A stretch of DNA of 64,000 nucleotides from Gossypium raimondii (lineage: Eukaryota; Streptophyta; Magnoliopsida; Malvales; Malvaceae). The stretch covers positions 16,120,001 through 16,184,000 of the forward strand of contig NC_068569.1 of the NCBI RefSeq assembly GCF_025698545.1. Reading direction: 5' to 3'. Position 1 is the first letter of the stretch; the number at the start of each line of letters is the position of its first letter. The notes beneath the pieces were generated by a model, which saw nothing but the letters and a program-made list of their open reading frames with translations, did no database searches and had not been told where the DNA came from. The translations under genes were made by a program, and so were the position numbers. Shown piece after piece: positions 1 through 12,390 of this stretch.

Positions 1-202
1 TAAAATATTTCAAACTCATTCCGTTAATACATATTTACAAACATATAAATTTCTTTAGCTATGCCATATATTAATAAAATTTAATATATCTTTTGTAATT
101 ATAAAACTTACCTTAATACATTAATGATTCGCTTTTGTTCACAACTTATAATCTTAGCCCAAAGTAGAGTTTATAGAACACACCGGATATACGGAACAAA
201 TA

Positions 203-335
203 CAGAGGTGCATTATTATGCACTAATGAACAGAGAGCATAGAAGTGCTAAACAAAGAGCACTGAAGTGCTAATAATCAGAGAGCACAGATGTGCTAACC
301 AGAGAGCACTGACGTGCTAAATATCAGAGAGCGCG
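203..335. repeat. Short tandem array of palindromic units inside the LTR
   Basis: Four to five imperfect units of about 22-28 bases repeat the pattern AGAGCAC...GTGCT, starting near 231, 255, 281 and 303 and ending in a partial unit near 327. Each unit is itself an imperfect palindrome (GAGCAC against GTGCT). A related palindrome (GGTGCAT...ATGCAC) precedes the array at about 207-222. Confidence 0.8.
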
Positions 336-1743
336 CTAGAGTTCCTTAATGGCATGCCACTAATATCATGGTGGTTCTAAATTCCATCTACTTGGGCATT
401 AAAACTGAATCTCGTTCATTTAAATACTTTACATAATTATTTCAAAAAAGATTTCTCATTTCTCCATCATTACAATTTAGTGCTTATTTCACAATTCACA
501 AATATCACACCTTTTTACATATATATATTTTTGTCACAACATTTACTTAATGTTCAAATAATATACCATCTATAATTTTCTTTACAAATTTCATAGTTCC
601 ATAATCTTTTATTTTTACTTTATTTTATTTTATTTCTAAATAATTCTATACTATAATATAGGCATTTAAAATAAATAATTTCTAAAAAAAAATTCTTGTA
701 GTACTTACAACAAAAGGTTGAGATGATGTCTTCCTTCACTCCTTAGTCTTCTCTTTTCCTTTTCTTCAATAAGGTCCTCTCCTTTCTTTTCTTTTCTTCA
801 ATTTCATATAAAACATATAACATTTATATATTAGAGAAAACAATCAAATAACTTTCCTATATCATTTAATAAAAATAAACATGTATGATATAATAAATTC
901 ACCATTTCTTACCTTAGCTCACATTTCAATTTAATTCATAACTAAAATTATTTCTATTTCTATCACAATCTATACCTTATTTTTAATTAAATTCTACTTA
1001 TAACTTAACTTAACTCTCAAATTTTCACTAATAAACCCTAATTTCGAATTTCTTACAATCTAGTCCTCATTGCATTAAACTTATAACTTATTTCACAATT
1101 TAATCCTTTTCCCAATTCTAGTTTGAATTTCCATCAATTCAATCTCTAATTCATCCATTAATTCAATATAAACTACATTAAAGAGTTCTACTAATTTTCA
1201 AAATTTCAACATATACTTAATAGTATTTTGTTCTAGGATCATAAAACTCAAAATTACAAGAAAAGGAATTAAATTGACTTACCAATTTAAGTTTAAACCC
1301 TTGAAATCCTAAACTTTTTTTTTTCCTTCTCTTCTGTTTTCGATGGCTTTGTTCTTTTATTTCATTTTCTGTTGTTTTATATAATAATAATATAATATAA
1401 TATAATATTATAATAATATAATATAATAACATACTTATTAATTAAGTAAATATAATATAATATATATTTTAAATTTAAAATATCTTAGATTTTTCAACGT
1501 TAAACCGCCTCAATTTATAATAATGGCATATTTACCTATTTAGTCCTTTTTACTTTCTTTAATCTATAATTAAACTTTCACATTTATTTCAATCTAATCC
1601 TTTTTTTTTCCTAATTACTTCTAATTAAGTCAAATTCACCTAATCAAAACCTAATTAGACACACAACTAAAAATATTTACGAATCCGATTTACCGGAACG
1701 GAGTCCCGGAAATGTTTTTTAATCTATTTAAATCAATTTTAAC

Positions 1744-2657
1744 TAGAGGTGCTCATGGGCCGGGCGGCCCGGCCCGGCTCGACGGCCCGCCCGAAATATG
1801 GGAGGGTTTGGGTAAAAATATAGGCCCGAAATATGGGCTTGGGCAAAAAAACGAGACCAATTTAGAAAAAGAGCCGGGCCTCGGGCACCACTTTTTGGCT
1901 CAGGCAGCTACTACCGCCTAGAGGTGCTCATGGGCTGGGCCGGGCCCAGAAAAAGTTTCGGCTCGGGTCCTAGGCCCGGCCCGAAATATGGGCCTAGAAT
2001 TTTGCCCAGGCCCGGCCCGAGAAAAAATTCATAAGCCGGGCCCACCCGCCAGTTTTTAAATAAATACCAAAATTTATTTTAAAAATTAAAATAAAAATTA
2101 AAAAAAATATTTTAAAAATATTTTAAAATTAAAAAAAATTAAAAAAGTATTTTAAAAAAATTTTAAAATTTAAAAAATTTTAAAAAAAGTATTTTAAAAG
2201 TATTTTAAAATTAAAAAAATAAAAAATAATAAAAATATTTATTATATTCGGGCCGGGCCCGGGCCAAAAAAGTTGTGCCCGAGGCCCGGCCCGTTTTTTA
2301 ATCGGGCCTCATTTTTTTGCCCAAGCCCATATTTCGGGCCTATATTTTTACCCAAACCCTCCCATATAATAAATATATTTATTTTTTAAATTTTGTTAAT
2401 TTTAAAATATTTTTAAAATACTTTTTTTTATTTTTAAATTTTAAAATACTTTTTAAATTTTAAAATATTTTTTTTAATTTTTAAAATATATTTTTGGTAT
2501 TTATTAAAAAAATGGGTAGGGCAGTCAGTCCGCTTATGATTTTCCCCGGGCAGGCTCGGGCAAAATTTCAGGTCCATATTTCGGGTCGGGCTGGGCCCGG
2601 GCCTAGGACCCGGGCCGAAATATTTTATGGGCCCAGCCCGGCCCATGAGCACCTCTA
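1744..2657. mobile_element. Non-autonomous hAT-like DNA transposon, composite
   Basis: The left end TAGAGGTGCTCATGGGCC at 1744 is the inverted complement of the right end GGCCCATGAGCACCTCTA finishing at 2657. The flanking octamers ATTTTAAC (1736-1743) and ATTTTAGC (2658-2665) differ at one base, consistent with an old 8-bp target duplication as made by hAT transposases. GC-rich arms surround an AT-rich centre. A second copy of the left terminus starts at 1919, so the element carries a duplicated or nested left end. No transposase is encoded. Confidence 0.88.
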
Positions 2658-2720
2658 ATTTTAGCTCGGATTTGTGATTACAAAACCACTATTCTGACTT
2701 ACTGAAAATGGGTCATTACA

Positions 2721-3505
2721 AATTCAACCTCAACCCAAGCTAGCCGAATTCTAATAGGGTCCTAGCAGCCCAAAATTTTCATTTATTTCACATTTCTACC
2801 ACAACATTTTCATATTTTACAATTTAGTCCAAAATTAACATTTTTATCTAAAATTCCTTAACAAAATTTGTTAATCTAATAACAACCATTCATAATTTAT
2901 CATAAAACATAAAAAATGCTCATATATTCAACAATGGCAACATTCAAATACTTTAATAGTTTTGAAATCAGAGATACAGGCTAGCTAGATTAAGCTGCAA
3001 TGAGCTCAGAAACATAGAAATCATTAAAAACCAAGTCAAAACCGTACATTAATGGACAAATGAAGTTTGACCGAATAAGAACACAACCATGGCTGATTTT
3101 TCCTTTCTTCAATCGGTTTTTGGGAAGATGATAACCCAAAATTATTGTTTTATTTTACTTAAAATACCAAAATTAACCTTTAATTAAACAACCAAAAATC
3201 ATGTTAAAGGTGTCCATAAATGTCCATTATGACAACTAATGGTCTAATTACCAAATTAGGACTCCCACAATTTAATTTAATAGCCATTTGATATTTTTAA
3301 CAAATAGAACACAAGTTTTACGCTTTACGCGATTTAGTCCTTTTTACCAAATTAACCACTCAAACGGTAAAATTTCTTTACGAAATTTTCACACGATCAT
3401 TCTATTATAATGTAAACCTTAATAAAATGATAAAATAAATTTTTTAACTTCAGATTGTGGTCCCAAAACCATTGTTCCGATTTGACCCAAAAATGGGCTG
3501 TTATA
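2721..3505 (-). repeat. 5' part of an LTR, minus orientation, truncated by the neighbouring LTR
   Basis: Read on the minus strand from 3505, the sequence starts TATAACAGCCC, a one-base variant of the TGTAACAGCCC start seen near 24131, and continues with the same CCACAA motif. It ends at 2720/2721, where the next LTR starts, suggesting nested insertion. No gene is seen. Confidence 0.5.
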
Positions 3506-4735
3506 GGTAAATCGTCGAACGTCTTCCTAATTGTCTACAAAAGTCTGGTAAATGCAAGGCACGCCCAAAAAATCTCTACCTTGACTCATATTTATCACGT
3601 CTTCTTTCCATGCCCTGTCATGGGTCTAACTCAAATTTCGCAGAATGTTAACCAAGTCTAAACCGTGCTCTAACTTGGAATTCCCTCATGTTATTTGGTA
3701 TTTTCTTCTAATTTTTTGTACTTCATTTTTTTTTCAATTCCTTCATATTTTTTGGTACTTCCTCATATAATAATTTTATTTAATTAAGTAATTCAAATAT
3801 CATTAAATACTTAAATTCACATATTTGACTCTTAATCATTATTTTACACTTTTACTCTAAAATTTTACATTTTATTCAATTTAGTCCCTAAACCCAAAAC
3901 TTTCAAATCTATCATAATTTAATCAAATCAATGCTAACCGAATTTTATATAGTCCCTATACAGCCTATATTTATTAATTTTCACAATTTTTATGTAACTT
4001 TACTATTTTAACAACTTAGTCCTTAAATTTTAAAACTAACCAAAATCACTTTACAAAATAGTCATATTTAACAACCATGTTTGTAAATCTATCATAAAAT
4101 TCAAAAACATCACAAAATAATTTATGGAAAATTTCACAACATTTGACAGTTTCACAAAAGAGTCCCTAGATTAGCTAGATTAAGCTACAACAATATTAAA
4201 AACATAAAATTTACGAAAAATCAATAGCTGGAAGACTTACATTCATGAGTAAAAGCAAGATCGAAGCTTGAAGAAGTTGAAACCATGAAGTTTCGGTGGG
4301 AGACCTGAAAATGGGGAAGATGACAACATTAACTTATGTTTTTACTTTTAATATTATTATTTTAATATTTAATATATATAAACTAACATTTAATTTAATT
4401 AATTTCAATTCATAAACCCTCCATCATGCTAAATTATGATCAAATTACTATGTTAGTCCTACCATTTTGACTATATAAGCCATTAATAGTCAATAACGAT
4501 TAAATTTTACGACTTTTATGATTTAGTCCTTTTTTAAAATTAATTATCAAATCACTAAATTTTTCTGACCAAACTTCAATACACCTAAACAATAACTCTG
4601 TAAATAATATTTATGGGCTTGGTTTACAGAAACGAGATTCCGATACCTTATTTTCTAAAACCACTTGACTTTAGGGACAAACCACTTGTACTTTCGGGAC
4701 AAACCACTCGATTTCAACCCTAATCGGATATAGTA
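3506..4735. other. Degenerate retrotransposon-derived intergenic DNA
   Basis: AT-rich sequence with pieces typical of the neighbouring LTRs in minus orientation, such as repeated 'TTTAGTCC' tracts and TAGATTAAGCTA near 4170, but without clear ends. From about 3506 to 3780 I see no recognisable feature. No gene is supported. Confidence 0.4.
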
Positions 4736-5773
4736 GTTTCGGGACCACAAATTCGAGTCAAAAAAATATTTTAATATTATTTTGTGTGTTTATTATGTGT
4801 GAATTTGATTGTGTGAAATTTTCGTGTTTAAATTTTATAGTTTGAATGACCGATTAAAGAAAATGACTTAATCGCGTAAAATGAACATTTATGGGTCAGA
4901 TCTAAAAGTACCTAATTGTTGTTGTCTTTTTAAATGGGAGGTTTAAAGGTGCAATAAAACCAAAACTAAGATAGTGGGTGGCTATAGTCAACATTACCCT
5001 TATATTATATGTTTATTAATTTAATTAATAAAGGTTAAATAAGTAAAACAATAAATGAATAATATATGTTAAATAAAATAAAAACATAAAAATAAGGTTA
5101 TTATCATCTTCCTTAGCCGAATTCATGAAAAATAAAAAAATAAAAGAAGCTAAGCAATATTCGGCCATTTTGAAGCTTGACTAAGGTTAGTTCTTTGTTC
5201 GGTTTTTGATAATTTTTACGTTTTTGAGATCGTTGCTTCGAATACTATCCGACCCATGTTTGAATTTTTTATTTTGATGAATATTTTGAGTTGTGCCATT
5301 GATGAAAATTTGTGTTATGTGATGTTTGATGATGAATAATGAAAGATATATTTTAGATTAATATGTTTTGTATTGGAATTTTTGATGAAATTGAGTAATT
5401 AGGGCTAAATTGAAAAAATAATATTTTGAAGGGTTAAAATGTGAAATAAATGAAATATGTGGATTTGTATAAAGACAAGGAACATTCGGCCTCAACATAG
5501 TATGTGCGAATTTTGTGTATTTTGTGTTTTATGCAATATGGACTAAATTGCAAAAAGTGTAAAATATCAGGGGTAAAATGGTAAATTGCCTATTTATGTG
5601 TTTTTGGACTAAATTGAATGGAATAATATTTAAACTAGTTTATTTTGAATATATTTAGATCAAAAACAAAAGAAATCAGAGCTGGATCGAGGAAAAACCA
5701 AAATCGTCGAATAATCACCTTATTCTGATTTTCATCGTTCGAGGTAACTCTAATAGCAAACGAATGTTATTAA

Positions 5774-5778
<5 letters not shown>

Positions 5779-5804
<26 letters not shown>

Positions 5805-5805
5805 G
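5779..5805. repeat. (TA)n microsatellite
   Basis: Uninterrupted alternating TA of about 27 bases in LTR-derived DNA. Similar tracts lie at about 7018-7049, 7504-7550 and 8073-8092. Confidence 0.9.
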
Positions 5806-6188
5806 ATATATCTATTCTATAAGCTGAATAAAATTTTATGAATTTCATATAAGTTAGCCGAATGTATGTATTGAAGTCGGTAGGTTGAAATTAATTGTAT
5901 GAATTATATGTATGTTAGCCAATGTATGCTTGAGTGTTATAAGTTGAAACTAATAGTATAAATTATATATATAGATAATAACAGAATGTATGTTTCTAGT
6001 TATATGAGCCAAATTTAATAGTATGAATTATACATATGTTACTCGAATGTATGTTTGCTACGAATATTTGAATATAATTCGATTTTTGCTGAGATTTAAT
6101 TATTGAGAAAATTTATATGAATCATAAAGAATATTTAAATTTTCTTATAAAGAATTTTGTGAAAGATTAACTTTGTATCTGTGATATT

Positions 6189-6311
6189 CAGGCTCGATGC
6201 CTGGCAGGCTTAATGCCGGTGAATTATTTCAGACTTTATGTCTAGCAGACTTTATGCCGGTGAACTGAATCAGGCTTCAGGCCTAGCAGGCTACATGCCG
6301 GTGCATCATGT
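6189..6311. repeat. Three-copy 41-bp minisatellite inside the LTR
   Basis: Units start at 6189, 6230 and 6271 with a period of 41. Each has the form CAGGCTT...GCCTAGCAGGCTT...ATGCCGGTGA, with internal dyad symmetry (AGGC/GCCT). It sits at a comparable position to the arrays at 203-335, 11050-11210 and 28390-28495 in related LTRs. Confidence 0.9.
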
Positions 6312-7015
6312 CAAGACATGTGCTTAGAAATTTCTATGTTCATGTGATGTCAAATGGGATTGTGAAGTAAAATAACCAAGTATGTGATATTTAATATCTT
6401 ATATGATGATTAGGTAAGCACATTGGTCGATTATAAGTAACAAAAGTATACTTGTGTGTGCCTATGTATATGTTAAGCATACTCGGCCTTATGTTAATGT
6501 TAGGTATAATTTTGAAAGTTTATATAATGTTAAATAGTTGTGACTAAATGTCTTGAGATTAATGAATGTTTTGGTAATGTTGTATGATGTATTTTCGGCT
6601 TTAGTAAAATTATCTAAGGAATTATATGATTCATATATTTATATGTTATGCTAAAGACTTACTAGGCTAAGTTAGCTTACTTTGTATTTTTATTTATCTT
6701 TGTTTTACAGATTTTGAAGTCGTTACGAGCTCGGGGATCGTCAGCAAAGCCTATCACACTATCGACTGTTTTATTCGGTATATTACTAAGTTAAATTTTG
6801 AGCTTATGGCATGTATAGCCTAGATGAAATATTTGATTTTGTGACTTGAATATACATAGCCATGCAAAAATGGCTTGTATTTGATCATTAGTGATTAGTT
6901 TGATTTTATGGACTTTTAATTAAGTGTTTAATGTGTTTAATTATATCATTTCAGCTATGGTTTATTTATATGTAGTATACGGTAGTTATGTTTCATTGAT
7001 AATATGGTGAATGGA

Positions 7016-7055
<40 letters not shown>

Positions 7056-7500
7056 ATATTTATAATATGGTAGTAAGTATTGATTTGGTAATTAATTGAG
7101 TTGGATGATTATAATTTGGAAGTATAGGTTAAATTTATTCGGTTTGTATTGATAATGTATTTGGGTATATCTTGATTATATATGTTCGGTTTGGTTTAAA
7201 AATGGTTGTCCATGATCATTTTGTTCAAGATGAATTCATGTGATTTTGAACGGATGCTTGTTGCGTCTAATTGCTATGCTTGAATTTGATTACGTTGGAA
7301 CATGATTGAGCTTGCATTCAAATGAGATATTAAAGTTACAAGTATGTGACATAAATGGTTTAAGTTAGGTATTAAAATTTTGAGACATAAGTTGAATAAA
7401 AGATGATATTTATCTATGTGATTCGCAATAAGCTTATTAATTGAATAATTTGATCATACGTATTTAAACATACAATATTAAGCTAATTCACATTGGTCGG

Positions 7501-7503
<3 letters not shown>

Positions 7504-7550
<47 letters not shown>
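7504..7550. repeat. (TA)n microsatellite
   Basis: About 47 bases of alternating TA within LTR-derived DNA; the longest of four such tracts in this element. Confidence 0.9.
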
Positions 7551-7556
<6 letters not shown>

Positions 7557-8175
7557 TGTATGATATGCTTGGATTTGATAAATAAGTAAGTATAGGTTAT
7601 GATTTATAAATTGTAATATGCTTGCAAAGGTTGATTACTACTTATATTTGGTTTGCTATTTAAGTAAATGCATGTGGTATATTCGGTAAGTATGGAACTA
7701 TGAACTTAGGTTTTATATCTGAATTGAAATGACATGTTACAATGAAATTAGGTTAATGAAATGATATAAAATGACAAGCATAACTTTTAGTTTATAATAT
7801 AATATTAGTATATTATGAAATGAAATGAAGTCCTTTGGAAATAACCGAACCGTGTATATGATTTTGCAAAATTTGGAAATGGAAGATATGCATATTTATG
7901 TGTATGTTATTTTCGATCTTATTTATTTGGTTTTATATTATAATTAATTTTATAATGTTAATTGGAATTAAATTCTTAAGTTTATAAATTAATAGTAAAT
8001 TATGGGTATGTGTATTTGGTTTAAATATTAAGCATGCAAATTTGATATAATTGTTTATATCGTTTTGTGTGTATATATATATATATATATATTGTTAAAA
8101 AAAACTTAAAATAGGCATTAAGTATGGTAATGCCTCGTAACCCCAATCCAGCGACGGACACGGGTTAGGGGTGTT

Positions 8176-8864
8176 TAGACCTGTCCATGGTCGGGCGGCC
8201 TGGCCTACTCGACACACCGCCCAAATATGGGAGGGTTTGGGTAAAAATATAGGCCGAAATATGGACTTGGGCAAAATTTTAGGCCCGTTTAAAAATGGGC
8301 AGACCTCAAGCAAGATTTTTTGGCCCGGCCCGCCCCGCCCAAAAATATTAAATATATTTTTTATTTTAAAATATAATAGTTTTTATTTTAAGTTTATTTA
8401 CTTTCATTTCCTTGACTAGTGTTACAAAATAATAATAATAAAACATCAAGTTTGTTTTACTAATCAAATGTTAGATTTTGTTACAACAATTAATACAATT
8501 AATAATTTGATAAATTTACTAATCAAATGTTAGATTTTATTACAACAATTAATACAATTAATAATTTGATAAATTTACTAATCAAATGTTAGATTTTATT
8601 ACAACAATTAATACAATTAACAATTAATAATTTGATAATTTTACTAACAATTAATTTTAATTTTATTAAAAAAATAATTTTAATTTTAATTTTAATTAAA
8701 AACGGGCCGGGCCGGGCCGGGCTCGGGCCCCATATTTTTCATCGGGCGGGCTCAGGCAAAATCTCAGCCCATATTTGGTATGGGCGGGCCCGCCTAGTAA
8801 ACGGGCTGAATTTTTTTGTGGGCCCGACCCGAACCCGGCCCGGCCCGGCCCATGGACAGGTCTA
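8176..8864. mobile_element. Non-autonomous hAT-like element with exact 8-bp target duplication
   Basis: The ends are TAGACCTGTCCATGG at 8176 and CCATGGACAGGTCTA finishing at 8864, perfect inverted complements over 15 bases. GGGGTGTT is duplicated exactly at 8168-8175 and 8865-8872. It inserted into the terminal GGGGTGTTACA of an LTR. The arms carry the same GC-rich text as the 1744-2657 element (GGGCCGGGC, AAATATGGGAGGGTTTGGG), so the two are related. There is no transposase. Confidence 0.93.
8458..8645. repeat. 59-bp tandem repeat inside the hAT-like element
   Basis: Three near-identical copies, with AATCAAATGTTAGATTTT at 8462, 8521 and 8580. The third copy has a short internal duplication of AACAATTAAT. 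This AT-rich array forms the centre of the element. Confidence 0.92.
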
Positions 8865-8875
8865 GGGGTGTTACA

Positions 8876-9669
8876 CATTCCATTAGTAAAAATTATCAAA
8901 TCAAAATTTAATATCATATTGTAATCAAAATCGTAAATATTAAATAATAATATCTACGGACTGACTCGTTGAATTTGTGATCCTGAAACCATCGTTCCCG
9001 ATATCACTAAAAAACAATTGTTACATCCTTTGTACACTTTTAATCTTTTCCTTACTTTTATTTTATTTTCTCTATTACATTTTATTTAGTCAATTCATCA
9101 TACTGATATACTCAATCATTATCACGTTTTATTCTTTAATTATATAACATGTAAATTTCTAATTAAACACTATATCTAGATTTATACTCAACTAATTTTA
9201 CTTAATAATTCACCACATAAATAAAATAAATAAAACTTTAGTTGTACTTACAACTCAAATCATGGAATCAAGCTTTCTTCCTCTTCTTTTCCTTTAGCTC
9301 ATCCTTTGCTTTAATTCTCTACTTGTTTCTCACTTTCCTTCATTTTCTCATATTAAAATACACAATATTTACACATCAAAATCATATTCACTTATCATAT
9401 TTCATCTTTTCACATAAAACTAACATGTATTTCAAGAGAAGTTTATTTTTTTTACCTTAATCACTTGTATTCAACACTAATTCTTATTTTCTCTCTCCTC
9501 CGAGACAAGTATGCATGTATTTCTTTTAAGAGTTGGGTAGTTGCTACACTTCTCTACTAATGCTACTCATTAATCTTGAAGAAATTTGGAAGAAACTAGT
9601 TTAATTGGTTTGTATTTAGGAAAAAGAACTAAATTGAAAAAAAAAAAACAAAAGTTGAAAATGGTGAAG
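8876..9669 (-). repeat. LTR fragments, minus orientation
   Basis: On the minus strand an LTR-like start TGTAACAATTG lies at 9025. The stretch 9026-9669 resembles part of the LTR at about 690-800, sharing a GTACTTACAAC motif followed by TC-rich sequence, and hosts the solo LTR that begins at 9670. No gene is supported. Confidence 0.45.
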
Positions 9670-9813
9670 TGTAACAGTTTGAATTTTCAGTGCTAACAGA
9701 AACGGTGATTTGAAGTCACCAATTTTGATGAGTAAACTCGTAAATTTTATTATTTAATATTTAAGAGTTAAATATATTTTAGAAAGATTTGTGAAATAGT
9801 GATTTGAATTTAG

Positions 9814-9909
9814 AAGGAATTATTAGGTTAATTGGTTTCGAAAACGAGGTATCAAGATCTCAAGGAATTATTAGGTTAATTGGTTTCGAAAACGAGGTAT
9901 CAAGATCTC
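9814..9909. repeat. 48-bp perfect tandem duplication
   Basis: The block starting AAGGAATTATTAGG at 9814 is repeated at 9862 with no mismatch that I can see, inside the solo LTR. The lack of divergence suggests a recent event. Confidence 0.93.
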
Positions 9910-11049
9910 AATTTTATAAACCGAGCTGCAAATATTTTTATAAATATTTACGGAGTGTCATTAAGGTAGTATTAAAGTTTCGTTAAAAAATTTTATCGTT
10001 TCGATAGTTAATTAATTACAAAGGACTAAATTGAAAAATGTATAAAACTTGCTAAAGTAATTAAATAGCATAAATAGTAAATAAAGGAGGAATAAAAGGG
10101 CAATTAGACACCCAAAGAATGGCTAAGGCGGCATAAGCAGAAAAAAATCTTGGAATTAGGTGATTTAAGGGCAAAATTATAATTTTGTGAAATTAAGCTT
10201 AAATAAAAAGAAATTCTAAGATTTCTAGACAATTCTTCTTCACTTATCAGCCAAAAATAGCCATTAGAGAGCTTCTTAAACTTATTTTTATATTTTTGCT
10301 TCATTTAAGTTTAATTCTTGCTTTTATCTTGAAATTTTTATGTTTTGAGACTTTTACAATTAGGTCCAACTATCTATTTCATTAGTTTTGATATTATGAG
10401 TAATTTTGAAACTTACCATTGATTATTTCTGGATGTTTATAATGAATTAACATGGATTTGAAGCTTTAATTTTGTTATATGATGATTTTATCAAGAAATT
10501 TCAATAGAAATTGATTTTAGGACCTAATTGTGAAGAAGATTAAATATTAGGGTTTGACATTAAATTATATTTATCAAAGGCTGTGTAATAGCTAAAAATA
10601 TTTAGATAAAGTGTTAATTAAGAAAAATTAGCTCATTTGATGAGTTAATTAGTAAGGGACTAAATTATAAAAATTGTAAAAGTTAGGATAATTGTGTGAT
10701 TTTGAAATTTGAAGGGTATAAATTGTGAAGTGGACTGAAATTGAAATATATGCTAATGAATGAAAAATTTTACATTCTAGATCAAGAGCTCGTAGATCAC
10801 CGAGAAAAAAGGGAAATTAGCCGAGTAATCTCTAAACTATTACCAATTTTACAATCCAACCCAGGTAAGTTCATATGGGTAAAATTTCATGATTATTTGT
10901 TAATTTAGGAATGGTATAATATATTTATTCATATTTTGTTGTTGAAATTAAGATTATTGTAAAAGTATGAAAATTGAATTGAATGTTTAAAATGAGTAGA
11001 ACGCTGGATTGAGTACGATCATTCTGTGGCAAAGAATGAATTGACAGAT

Positions 11050-11210
11050 AAGACCATGGTTGGACCATGGCAATATATATACATGTGTAAGACCATAGAT
11101 GAGCTATGGCATTCTGATGATAAGACCATAACTGGGTTATGGCACTACAAATGTAAGACCATGGCAGAGACATGGCAATGCATGTGTAAGACCCTAGTTG
11201 GACTATGACA
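11050..11210. repeat. Five-copy palindromic minisatellite inside the solo LTR
   Basis: AAGACC recurs at 11050, 11089, 11122, 11155 and 11188, about every 33 bases after a longer first unit. Each unit pairs ACCATRG with a following CTATGGC or CCATGGC, so it is a diverged inverted repeat. Confidence 0.9.
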
Positions 11211-12390
11211 CAAAAAGAACGATGTACTCATATCCGTAAACCGTTTTTCGATTCAGTAAGAAATGGTAAAAGACTTATGTGATTGAATTGAAAGATTTAT
11301 AGATTATTATTAATATTGATCTGAAAAAAATGTGTTTATTGAATATATTGTATTTGACAGGGAAAAATGTATGATTTATTTATAATTTAATTTATTACAT
11401 TATATTAAGTTCGGTAAGATCAATGTTTAACCTATTGAACTTACTAAGCTTCATTAAGCTTACTCGTGTTGTTTAATGTTCTTGTAGATTAACGTATAGT
11501 CAGAAGATCGAATCAACACATCAAGCTATACTATCCAGTTTAATCCGGTAGTTTTTGAAATGTAAATTTTGGTTTATATGACATGTATAGGGTTGAATTG
11601 GCAATGATATAATTTGAAATGTGGTTGTGAATGATATATATATTGTATGTATGTTTATGTAATTAGAAGTAGAATTTGATAAATCAACGAAATGAGTTAA
11701 ATAGGTAGGATAAGTGAAATGAAATATTTGTGATGTTATGTTATGTTGAGAACATGTTTTAGTTTGTATTGATTGCTTGGTTGGGATATATTGGTGAATG
11801 TGAATGTTGAGTGTAGGTTAATGTCAAAATGGGTGAGAAAAGTGGCTTTAAAATGACTTATTTTCGTCCACACAGGAGTGTGTTTCAGCCGTGTGTGACA
11901 CATTGTCTGGCACATAGGCTTGTAGTCTGGCCGTGTGAACCCTGCACCTTAATTTCATAAATTAGTTACCCACACAGCCTGACACACGGGCGTGTGACTT
12001 GGTCGCGTGACCCAAGTCAGAGAGTTACACGGGTAAGAACAAGGGCTGGGATACGACCATGTGCCTCATATCAAATGCCCACACAGCCTAAGACATGGGC
12101 GTGTCTCTTGGCCGTGTAAGCCACATGGCCGACCACATGGGCATGTGTCCCCTACTTCTAAGAAATTTTTTGAGATTTTGGGAAAAATTTCTTGAATACC
12201 AAGGTTAATCCCGATTCACTTCTAAGGTGAATATTGGGCCTCGAAGGTCCATTTAAGAGACAATATGAGTGTTACATGATTGATTCTTAGTATGTGTAAC
12301 TAAGGTTGGGAAATGTCCGTATTTAATTTGTAAAGTTCGGTAATGCTCCGTAACCCTGTTCCGATGACGAATAAGGGTTGGGGTGTTACA

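Larger units (their letters stand above)
1..2720 (-). repeat. LTR fragment of a large-LTR retrotransposon, minus orientation, interrupted by a hAT-like element
   Basis: Read on the minus strand, an LTR-like start (TGTAATGACCC) lies at 2720. The sequence continues to lower coordinates, is broken by the hAT-like element at 1744-2657, and runs off the window. The same start type followed by a 'frame of a flipped C/G-rich motif, then CCACAAAT' pattern recurs near 3505, 9025, 24131 and 24602, so this is one family or several related ones. No coding sequence is visible; the short open frames here are chance. The Ty3/gypsy assignment is inferred from LTR size and AT-rich style only. Confidence 0.6.
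4736..8875 (+). repeat. LTR-like sequence, plus orientation, ending in GGGGTGTTACA, 5' end unclear
   Basis: The start is blurred; TTTCGGGACCACAAAT at about 4740 matches the early part of the related LTRs. The 3' end is well defined: the run AATGCCTCGTAACCCC...GGGTTAGGGGTGTT is interrupted by a hAT-like insertion at 8176 and resumes to TGTTACA at 8875. The same terminal sequence closes the solo LTRs at 12390 and 29337. It contains several TA microsatellites and a minisatellite. No open coding sequence. Confidence 0.65.
9670..12390 (+). mobile_element. Solo LTR (2,721 bp) with 5-bp target duplication TGAAG
   Basis: The element starts TGTAACAG at 9670 and ends GGGGTGTTACA at 12390. TGAAG is present immediately on both sides (9665-9669 and 12391-12395). 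TG...CA ends, a 5-bp duplication and no internal coding region identify a solo LTR formed by LTR-LTR recombination. The length points to a large-LTR Ty3/gypsy family, but the family is inferred. It contains a 48-bp direct duplication and a palindromic minisatellite. Confidence 0.93.

Noticed and set aside
1712-1921. GC-rich open frames near 1.7-2.6 kb and 8.1-8.9 kb
   Set aside because: They lie in the inverted GC-rich arms of hAT-like elements and are open on both strands because of base composition.
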